NCBI GenBank assembly: GCA_947311845.1 | Contig: CAMZMU010000055.1 | Location: 25,942,266 to 26,006,265 of the forward strand | Reading direction: 5' to 3' | Source of the DNA: Poa pratensis | Lineage: Eukaryota > Streptophyta > Magnoliopsida > Poales > Poaceae | Length of the DNA: 64,000 nucleotides | In this document: positions 55,327 to 64,000 of the stretch, one piece after another | Layout of the letters: every line of letters starts with the position of its first letter | Numbering within the stretch: position 1 is the first letter of the stretch | Made by a program: the position numbers and the translations under genes | Notes under the pieces: generated by a model | Told to the model about the DNA's origin: nothing | What the model saw: only the letters and a program-made list of their open reading frames with translations | Database searches by the model: none

Positions 55327-58300
55327 ATGGCGACCACATGGACGCTGCCCGACCACCCCACGCTCCCCAAGGGGAAGACGGTGGCCGTCATCGTGCTCGA
55401 TGGATGGGGTGAGGCCAGCGGTGACGAATACAACTGCATCCACCGCGCCGAGACGCCTGTCATGGATTCGCTCAAGAATGTATGTTCCCTTTGCACCTGT
55501 GTGTATGAACCTTTGATGCTGTGTTGCAGTTATGCAGTCGTTTAGCGTCCTCTGTTTGATGTGTGATGATTATGGTGGCCTGCGTCCTTTGTTGGTGCAG
55601 AGTACGGGAGTAAAGCTTCCATTATGATGATAAAACCCATCTGGTTTAATGTGATTGCAACACATATTTCCACCCACCCTAGATTAGTGCTCTAGTTTAC
55701 TAAGTATGTCTGATGAATCCGATGTGACTGTTGGCCTACAACAAAAAAAATTGTGCAATAGTTGCTGGAATTCATGTAATTGATGGGTCTCACTACAATG
55801 TTTCATAGTAATTACTGTTAACATTACTACTAGTATTTCATATGTTGCATTTAACCTCGGTCTGTTCGGATGTAGTTTTGGCAATACTTAGATGTGCTGC
55901 TATGTTTTGCCTACATAACTTCGTTTTGAGATGCGCAATTTCTAACTTGTTTTATTTATTTTTGGTCAAAACAACAGGGTGCTCCTGAGAAGTGGACACT
56001 AGTGAAGGCTCATGGAACTGCTGTTGGTCTCCCTAGTGATGACGACATGGGCAACAGTGAAGTTGGCCACAATGCTCTTGGCGCTGGTCGGATTTTCGCT
56101 CAGGGGTATGCTTGCATTTTCTTCTTGGAAATTTATTATCTCCTGTCAGCAGTGCACCTTCTCTTGCATGTTTTAATCCAATAGTGAATAGGGGCACCTG
56201 AGCTAGTATATGTATAGTCTTATAGCTTGCATCGTCATTTATTTATTTACTAACTCCTATCCAGGACAAATGTCTTGTGGATGCTGATTTGTGCTTGCTT
56301 TGGTTAAGCTCCTTACATACTTTTCTGTTGAACTGTTTGAGTAGTTTGCATAACCATGGGCTAGAAAATCTATTCTATGATATAACGATTAGCTCCATCT
56401 TGTTTTCAACAAAGCTAATTAGTTAATTACTTGATTTCTATAGCGCAAAGCTAGTTGATGCTGCTCTTGCATCTGGAAAGATTTGGGAAGACGAGGGGTT
56501 CAACTACATCAAAGAGTCTTTTGCTGAAGGTACTCTGCACCTTATTGGTCTGTTGAGTGATGGAGGAGTCCACTCCCGGCTAGACCAAGTGCAGGTTTGT
56601 GAAGCAATCTTTGGTTTATCTTGCTATAGTTGAGTTGTGAATTTCTTATATTAATTTGTTCCTGGTTTCACTTTATTTTCAGTTGCTTGTGAAAGGTGCC
56701 AGTGAGAGGGGAGCAAAACGAATTCGCCTTCACATTCTTACCGATGGGCGTGATGTGTTGGATGGCAGCAGTGTTGGTTTCGTAGAGACAATAGAGAATA
56801 CTCTTGCTCAGCTTCGTGAGAATGGTGTTGATGCACGGATTGCATCTGGTGGTGGAAGGATGTATGTTACCATGGACCGCTATGAGGTACACTCTCATTT
56901 GTTGTATAGCTGTTGTGGGTTACAGTGGAGTTATCTCTAAATTGGAAAATACATATTTTCCCCATTAAAATCTAATTCATTTGTCAATATGTTGCAGAAT
57001 GACTGGGATGTGGTCAAACGTGGGTGGGACGCTCAGGTGCTTGGAGAAGCACCATACAAATTCCAAAGTGCCCTTGAAGCTGTGAAAACACTAAGAGCAC
57101 AGCCCAAGGCCAATGATCAGTACTTGCCCGCGTTTGTGATAGTTGATGAGAGTGGCAAATCAGTTGGTCCTATAGTAGATGGTGATGCAGTTGTGACTTT
57201 CAATTTCAGAGCTGATCGCATGGTTATGCTTGCAAAAGCGCTTGAGTTTGCTGATTTTGATAAATTTGACCGTGTTCGTGTGCCAAAAATTAAGTATGCT
57301 GGTATGCTCCAGTATGATGGTGAGTTGAAGCTTCCAGGCAAATTCCTTGTTTCCCCTCCCTTGATAGAGAGGACATCTGGTGAATACTTGGTTAAGAATG
57401 GTGTGCGCACATTTGCTTGCAGGCAAGTACCTGATTTCTTATACTCACTTTTCCTATTTTAAACCACTTGGTTCTTCACATTCATCTCTATACTATAATG
57501 TTATAATTGCTGGCCATTACTCAGTGGCGAAGTAACCCACGTGTTAAGTTTTCCCATATTTCAGTTGAAACAAATATAGGTCCCAAGAACTAGGTAAAAT
57601 GTGGAAGTACAGTTCATATGGTTTATACCTGAGCAAATGCTTTACTGCTACTTATATGTTTGTTAGCTTGTGCTTCTTTCTTTATCACTATATAATGTCT
57701 GTCACAAAACTAGGAAATTGAAATTTGGGACACCTATTGGATTTGTGACATTCCTGGAGGTTAATATCCTCTTCTAGGGGCAAAAGCTTAGCTGCAATGA
57801 GGTTTTTTAAATTATCTACACCTAGCTTTTAACAGGAGTATACTTGTTTCACTTGAGAACATGATAAAATGTGTGTGTTAGTTTTAAAATGGTTTGACCT
57901 CCGAGTGAAATGCATGCGTCATTTATTAAAGCTTGAATAGTGCTATTTTGGTTTGCTTGTTTCTTTTTGTTTTCGTTGTTTAGAATATATTGTTTTACAT
58001 TTCTGCATATTTGCCTTCATTGACTAATTGATTTGTTCAAAACAGTGAGACAGTGAAGTTTGGCCATGTCACATTTTTCTGGAATGGAAACCGTTCTGGA
58101 TACTTCGATGAAACCAAGGAAGAGTATGTAGAAATTCCTAGTGATAGTGGCATCACATTCAATGAGCAACCCAAAATGAAGGCACTTGAAATTGCTGAAA
58201 AAACCCGGGATGCTATCCTCAGTGGAAAGTTTGACCAGGTAAAGGATTCTGGAAATTACAGTAGATTGCTTGTCTGTTTGCCTCCATAAAAGTTACTTAT

Positions 58301-59056
58301 CAAAAATATTTGTGTAGGTACGTATTAACCTGCCAAATGGTGATATGGTGGGTCACACCGGTGATATTGAAGCCACAGTCGTTGCCTGCAAGGCTGCTGA
58401 TGAAGCAGTCAAGGTGAGAACATGTTGCATTGATCTGAAATAACACATGCTACTCAAGTTTTATTGGAATATTCTCCAAAAGTGGTGAACTACTAGATTG
58501 ATCGGAAATAACACATTTATGGTATAGTTAGAATTGATAATTCTCTGAGTGCTGTTTTCGTGTGCTTTGCACGGTTTCATTCTTTGTCTGGTGCCTTATT
58601 CGACGATTTCCCTATGGAACAGATTGTTTTGGATGCGGTGGAGCAAGTTGGTGGTATTTATCTTGTCACTGCTGATCATGGAAACGCAGAGGATATGGTG
58701 AAAAGAAACAAATCTGGCCAGCCGGCTCTTGACAAGAGCGGTAGCATCCAGATTCTTACCTCGCACACGCTTCAGCCAGTAAGTGCTTATGCTATATGAT
58801 GTGCTGTGGTATTCTTCCTTTTAGACCAACCGACTTAGTGTTCAAACATGTTTGTCGTTTGGTTTTTAATCCTTTATATGTAACCTTGCAGGTTCCTGTT
58901 GCGATCGGAGGCCCTGGTCTCCACCCAGGAGTGAAGTTCAGGTCTGATATCGACACACCTGGACTCGCCAATGTTGCCGCCACCGTGATGAACCTCCATG
59001 GCTTCCAGGCTCCTGATGATTACGAGACGACGCTCATTGAAGTTGCTGACAAGTAA
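55327..59056 (+). CDS. 2,3-bisphosphoglycerate-independent phosphoglycerate mutase
   Basis: Nine coding exons: 55327-55479, 55978-56105, 56444-56594, 56683-56886, 56998-57422, 58046-58238, 58318-58413, 58623-58778 and 58892-59056. They join in frame to 556 codons, the usual length for plant iPGAM (EC 5.4.2.12), which interconverts 3- and 2-phosphoglycerate in cytosolic glycolysis. Alkaline-phosphatase-fold signatures are complete: metal-site Asp25 in VIVLDGWGE, catalytic Ser78 in [12 protein letters not shown] at 165-168, Asp427 and His431 in [10 protein letters not shown], Asp468-His469 in [10 protein letters not shown], and His498 in TSHTLQP. The ATG at 55327 begins [11 protein letters not shown], as in plant homologues. 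All introns are GT-AG except intron 5, which uses a GC donor (CAG then GCAAGT at 57423). No stop or frameshift is seen. The gene looks functional. Confidence 0.97.
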
Positions 59057-59240
59057 AATATTACTGTTTGAAGCCAAAATTGTGGTAGCCAGTTTTGTTG
59101 CTATAGTTTTGGGATGGATCAAAGGATGGTCGCATCATTTAATAAGTTGAGATTTGGCAGCTCAAACTCATGAACATTGGTGAAAGTGGAGTTGACCTGC
59201 AGCTAGCTCTATTTGTAACTTGGTATTTGCCACGTGGGCT
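59057..59240 (+). other. iPGAM 3' UTR and probable poly(A) region
   Basis: Untranslated sequence follows the TAA. A near-consensus poly(A) signal AATAAG occurs at 59141-59146, and the tract looks like a short plant 3' UTR. The exact end is unknown. Confidence 0.5.
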
Positions 59241-60525
59241 GGCGTAACAGACTGATAGCCATTTTTGCTCAGCTATATTTGCGGGTGTCAAACTTTATGC
59301 CAAGCAGTTATATCTCTCGCGTAGTATGTGTTGTCCGTGTTGCTTTAATGGATGTGCAGCCATTCCCCTACGTCTTGGCACATCACACTCGAACCTCTTT
59401 ACAACCGAGAAGGTGAAATACCCGAAAGCCTTGCACTGACCTTGCGTCAATGCTGGCGATCTCGTGGAAGCTCCCCTCCTGGATGGAGGGCTCTTTCCTT
59501 CACCACTCCTAACAAAATTACAATTGTTGCGTAGGGTGCTGGCTTTGGTATTTGGTCACTACATAGTAGTGCTTCAAGAGATATGGAAAACCGTGGTAAC
59601 AATGACCATAGTAGTGCTTCAAGAGGTATGGAAAACCGTGGTAACAATGACCGAATCGGCGAATAACACACTTGAACAGGACCCGTGCAACTTTTTCGAA
59701 AGTAGACAAGTGTTTGAAAGAACGGTAAACCTTAAAAATAGGATATCCGAAGCTACCTTGCCTAATTTCTTGACTTTGAAAAGTACACAAGTGTTGAAAG
59801 AGTGAAATTTAGGGACACCAGTAAACGTCAGTATAAGTTATCCAAAGCTATCCACCCAATTTCCCGGTCATTGTTACACTCATGGATTGGCACATTGCTG
59901 GGACAAGCGACGAGTGGAGTTTCTGTACAACATGTAATGGTGTTTCATTAGTTCGGTGATCAGGTATCCGAAGCTCACACCTATCCAAAAACTCATAGGA
60001 TATTCCTTTCGGGGTGAGCGAAAAGAGGAGGCATTTCCCTATTTCCTTCTTCCCATGATAAAATCCCTTCATCTAGGCTATTTCTATCACGGCTGACACA
60101 TTATCTCCACAAAGATCAACGACCCATCCCTAAGAGAAGTTGACTGACGGGGATGTCTCGAGAAGAAATTCCAGAATTGGTCTTAACCGCTTCCTATAGA
60201 AAGAAACAAACGCATGTCTAAAAATCCAGTTATCGATAAATCGAGTTATCAAATGTTTTAATGAGCAGATGTTGTAGCAAAACTAATAAGAGGATTTTAA
60301 GATTACCATCCGGGGAGGTTTCAACTGAGCGGCATACCCAACGCATCAGGGGAGGTTTCAACCGAGTTTTCTCAGGATTTCTTTTTTACTGTCTCAACGC
60401 GAAATGATAAAAGCTTATATTTCTTTACTCTTCCTTTGACCTTCGCAATTTGAATATTATCTATGATCTCTGTGCTGATCCACCGATCTGAATACCACAC
60501 ATCATGTGCAAGAGACTGAAGCCGC
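59241..60525. other. Intergenic sequence with a 45-bp tandem duplication
   Basis: CATAGTAGTGCTTCAAGAG with AACCGTGGTAACAATGAC is repeated in tandem at about 59552 and 59597. GGGGAGGTTTCAAC also occurs twice near 60315 and 60350. No gene or RNA was recognised. Confidence 0.5.
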
Positions 60526-60870
60526 TTGTCAGGACGGGGAAAAACATGTAGCTTCCCACCACTTGCTCAAGACGACCTCCTTATGGATTTTAGAGGGGAC
60601 ACGCTTGACCTAGCGCAAAAACAAAACTTTGAATTCACCATCAATGAATTTCCGAGTAATTCTAAATCAACATATGCTCCTTGTAGATGGCATCTAAGCA
60701 ACTGCTACGCAAAAAATAATAAAATGGTACTGGACGCAGCCGGTGATCAAGAGGAGAGTGGCAGAGACGTTAGGTTATTTTGTTCCTCATACCCACCTAA
60801 GGAGGAGGATTTTGTCTGTCTTACAGTAACAAAACTCAACCAATTAGACTGCCGGTCATACAATAACTAA
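60526..60870 (+). other. Unidentified frame, possibly a decayed exon
   Basis: An open frame of about 114 codons without an ATG at its start includes QDDLLMDFRGDTLDLAQ and FEFTINEFPSNS. Its base composition is more coding-like than its surroundings. I recognise no family. A splice-like end (CTTACAG then TAAC) lies near 60828. Confidence 0.25.
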
Positions 60871-61377
60871 ACTCAACACTTAGACTGCATGTCTTATCAT
60901 TTTTTTCTATTAGCCTTTGTATGGCAAGCTGCTTTAATTTTTTGATTTGTCTGCCAAATTGAACGCCGTATGTATTGTAACAAATTATAAATTGGATAAA
61001 TTCGAGAAGTTTTATATTTTATATTATGAACATTCGACTCTCTAATCTGTGAAGTTTTATAGGACATCCAATAATGGGGGCGGGCGCAACTAGTTGCAAA
61101 CTTTAGTTTCCCGTTCTTAACATGCCAATAACGTATGAACCGCAGGTGTCAGCTTTGGTCGCTTGGGCGGAAGAGTTCGTTAGTGGTTTTCGACCTTTTT
61201 TTCTCCATTAACTGGACAATTGTCCTTTTCTTAATAACTGAAATTGGTACCGTACTGGAGCCCCCAATGGCCAACCACATCGGAAGCGCGGTAGCGAATA
61301 TGAGCATATCCCAAAGAGGCGATCAAATGCCCCCGGTTCAAGGTGGGATGGCTCCGGTTCCCGGACACGGCGTTTCA
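60871..61377. other. Intergenic sequence, small gene-like fragment
   Basis: Mostly featureless. At 61267-61370 the plus strand encodes MANHIGSAVANMSISQ and then a Gly/Pro/Gln stretch before the foldback MITE; too short to identify. Confidence 0.25.
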
Positions 61378-61738
61378 GGTCATAGTTCTAGATGCACACA
61401 TTATGTAAAATATTTCTATGAATTTATTAAAATGTTAAAAAGTTTCAAATAAAATTTCGGGTATAGATCAGGACATTTTATGTTATTAGAAAAAGTTTCG
61501 AGAAGAAAAGACATTTTTTGTGTCCTGTGCAAAAAAAACAAAAAAAATGTCGCGTACAAAGTCATTTTGATGCACCCGGATTTGTCTTTTTTGCACAGCC
61601 CGCAAAAAATGTCTTTTCTTCGCGAAACATTTTGTGCTAACATAAATATCCTGATGTATAACCGAAATTCTTATTTGAATTTTTTTACAATTAAAAAAAT
61701 GATTTTTGGGCAGTGTGGTGCATGTGCACCTATGACCC
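61378..61738. mobile_element. Foldback MITE, copy 3
   Basis: The ends GGTCATAGTTCTAGATGCAC and GTGCACCTATGACC are imperfect inverted repeats. The interior (AGAAGAAAAGACATTTTTTG, TGTCGCGTACAAAGTCATTT) is nearly identical to copy 1 at 14580-14938. CAATATGGATTTCCGC is duplicated directly after the right end (61738 onwards). Confidence 0.75.
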
Positions 61739-61798
61739 AATATGGATTTCCGCCAATATGGATTTCCGCCGGTTCCCTTGCTATTGTAGAGCTCGGAT

Positions 61799-62085
61799 TG
61801 TTGGGAAACCTACCGTACAAGGAAACGTATGGGCCCGCCCTTTCTTGGGTGGGGGTTTTCTCTCTAGATTGGTCCTCAACCCTATCCCCTCTGCCCCCTA
61901 TATATACCCATGTATTGTATGGAGAGAGACACACATTGATAATAAAGATCAGTCCCGCATATATCTCTGTGTTCTTTTACTTTTCGCATCTGTGATTGTG
62001 CTGCGTGTACGACTCTTTCGATTACGCTCTCGCTCCACGCCCTTGGACCGGACTCGCCGACAAAGGTTGTGGAACACGTTATCAG
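61799..62085 (+). mobile_element. LTR fragment, probably copia-like
   Basis: Starts TGTTGGGAAACC, has a TATA-like CTATATATACCC near 61900 and transcribed-LTR-like sequence with AATAAAG at 61941, then GGAACACGTTATCAGCACG near 62070-62088, a context common just after plant copia LTRs. No coding region follows before the next LTR. Boundaries are approximate. Confidence 0.45.
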
Positions 62086-62530
62086 CACGTAATGCTTCGC
62101 CAACTGATCTGCATCGAGCCTCCCTCAAGCAGGGTCTCGTCGTTCATCGCGGAGGTATAATCCAGATCCCATCGCAACAACGGTCTTCTCATCTTTTTGT
62201 GTTTCCGTTCTTGCAATACGTTTTATACGGATTATTTATTACCTATGGTGTGGATTTCCCTCCCGAGAACCGAGCTGACTTGCTGTCGCCGACCAATGTC
62301 GATGTTCTTGGATCCACGAGGGATTTGTTGACTACACTGTAGGGAGTCGGTACAGTAACGCGATCCAGATGATCACGGTACCGTTGCGATGCACCGGCTG
62401 TGTCACGCGCCGTCTGATTCCGGATGAACGGACGATGAAAATTGACATTCGAGAATTCGTTGTTAGCTTAAAAGTCGTCGTTGGCTGCCGTAGAGGTACT
62501 CGTCGCATGTTGCCAAGGTCGGCCGAGCCG

Positions 62531-64000
62531 TGATGACGTGAAATACACGTTCGTTGGGAGACCCCAAGAGGAAGGTGTGATGTAGTCAGCAGCAAGTTTT
62601 CCCTCAGAAAGAAACCAAGGTTATCGAACCAGTAGGAGCAGCAACTCTTCAGAAGGTTGTCAACGGCGCCAGAAAAATAACTGTCGCAGGGAGTCTGGAC
62701 TGTTGACGTGGAATCTGCACACAACACAATCAAACTACTTTGCCCCAACGAAACAGTGAGGTTGTCAATCTCACTGGCTTGCTGAAAACAAAGGATTAAA
62801 CGTATGGTGTGGAAAATGAGTATTAAATTGCAGAGAATGAAGAAGGAACAGTTTGCAGTTTGTGGTTGTTTAATCAGTGTAAAAGAATGGACCGGGATCC
62901 ACAGTTCACTAGTGGTGTCTCTCCATAAAAAATAACTAACATGTTGGGTGAACAAATTACAGCTGGCAATTGACGAATAGTGAGCGCATGACAATGCATA
63001 TACATGACATGTTGACTACTATGATATTTAATTGGGCATTACGACATAATACATAGATCGTTATCCAACAGCATCTATGACTAATAATCCACCGCCGGGT
63101 TGTCATCCGAGTCCCCCGTTGGTATTAAGTTGCAAGCAACGGATAATTGCATTAAGTAAAGTGCGTAATGTAAACAAACACATATGTCCGTGGACATAGC
63201 ATCGTTAGGTTATCCCTAGTGGCAACAGCACATCCACAACCTTAGAACTTTCTGTCACTGTCCCAGGTTAAACGGAGACATGAACCCACTATCTAGCATA
63301 AATACTCTCTCTTGGAGTTACAAACATCTACTTGGCCAAAGCATCTACGAGTAACGGAAAGCATGCAAGATCTTAAATAACATATAAGATAGATTGATAA
63401 TCAACTTGACATAATATTCAATATTCATCGGATCCCAGCAAACACAACATGTAGCATTACAATAATATGATCTTGATCATGTAGGGCAGCTCACAAGATC
63501 TAAACATGATGGCACAAAGTGGAGAGACAACCAACTAGCTACTGCTATGGACCGGTAGTCCAAGGATGAACTACTCACGCATCACTCCGGAGGCATGCAT
63601 GGCGATATAGAAGCCTCCGGTGACGATTCCCCTCTCCGGCAGGGTGCCGGAAGAGGTTCTGAACCCTCCCGAGCTAGGGTTGACGACGGCGGCGTCTCTG
63701 GAACTTTTCGTGGATATTTGCTCAGATACTTAGGGTTTTCTCGTCGGGGGGAATAAGTAGGCGAAAGGGCAGCGGCTGCGGACCCCCGAGGGGCCCACAC
63801 CGCCCTAGGGCGCGGCAGGAGGGGGGCCCGCGCCCTGGTGGCGTGTGGCCTCCTGGTGGCCCTCCTCTGCTGCTCCTTCGCTCCGTCAGGCGTGTTCTGG
63901 AAAAATAGGCACCCCCGTGTAGTTTCGTCCAATTCCGAGAATATTTCCAGACTACCTTTTCTGGAATACAAAAACAGCAGAAAACAGGAACTGGCACTTC
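62531..64000 (-). mobile_element. LTR related to element B, minus strand, cut by the window
   Basis: On the minus strand the sequence from 64000 to 62531 follows the element B LTR closely: GTGAGTAGTTCATCCTTGG, CATCATGTTTAGATCTTGTG, GTGGACC/GTGGATCCCGGTCCATT and GAGATTGACAACCTCACTGT blocks occur in the same order. It is clearly more diverged than the two B LTRs are from each other. It ends at 62531 (TGATGACG on plus) and continues beyond the window. No PPT or PBS is seen at 62531, so this is an LTR 3' end facing flanking DNA: a solo LTR or a 3' LTR. A PBS-like TGGCGCCGTTGACAACC lies inside it. Confidence 0.8.

Noticed and set aside
61713..62342. 209-codon frame as a gene
   Set aside because: It starts in the foldback MITE and runs through an LTR fragment; it has no domain.

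Overview
This is nuclear DNA of a grass, most probably a Triticeae (wheat, Aegilops or barley relative). The evidence is GT-AG introns, a plant-type 2,3-bisphosphoglycerate-independent phosphoglycerate mutase, a grass-specific DUF1618 gene, LTRs beginning TGATACGTCTCCAACG, CACTA elements with CCGTCGGC subterminal repeats, a Stowaway MITE and several PIF/Harbinger elements. The species assignment is inference; the rest is read from the sequence.

Layout. 1-6846: LTR-retrotransposon material in which two LTRs face each other, with a minus-strand internal region carrying an uncharacterised ORF (3248-4722). 6847-8672: remains of a Mutator-like transposase (SWIM and CCHC zinc fingers) and a frameshifted plant-mobile-domain gene. 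8909-14434: a CACTA element (TSD CGA) holding five copies of a ~660-bp repeat and a captured GC-rich gene-like segment; its left terminus is duplicated at 8812. 14438-15870: a foldback MITE, a 316-bp tandem duplication and a hAT MITE with a perfect 8-bp TSD. 15930-18663: a multi-exon DUF1618 gene with a Pro/Gln-rich C-terminal tail, probably damaged; one tail exon is duplicated at 21278-21545. 18733-20853: a hAT MITE and a Harbinger element containing a 53-G run. 21631-27094: a probable Helitron. 27095-30464: gene debris, a Stowaway and a Harbinger MITE. About 30825-36640: a second Helitron whose (TA)n tract received a 2.9-kb TIR element; an uninterrupted copy of the same tract lies at 36476-36530. 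36838-46338: a PIF/Harbinger element (TSD TAA) whose transposase gene is split by a very young 7.35-kb LTR retrotransposon (37710-45058, TSD AGCCT). 46907-46935: a third Helitron terminus. 47045-47564: a solo LTR (TSD GACAT). 50432 to about 54.7 kb: a minus-strand Helitron ending just upstream of the only clearly intact housekeeping gene, iPGAM (55327-59056, nine coding exons, 556 aa). 59.1-64 kb: debris, a third foldback MITE and two LTR fragments.

How the parts relate. Only iPGAM (glycolysis, cytosol) looks fully functional; DUF1618 is the second host gene. Nearly everything else is nested transposable elements, and the order of several insertions can be read from perfect target-site duplications. 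The most unusual item is a protein family shared by two clearly different LTR-retrotransposon families (3248-4722 and 39532-40761). It sits in the gag position but shows no gag, protease, reverse-transcriptase or integrase signature, and both elements also share a repeated TAAGCTTGGGGATG motif, one copy of which abuts the 3' LTR. Several frame disruptions, and most differences between the LTRs of the young element, are small indels, so base-level assembly error should be kept in mind.
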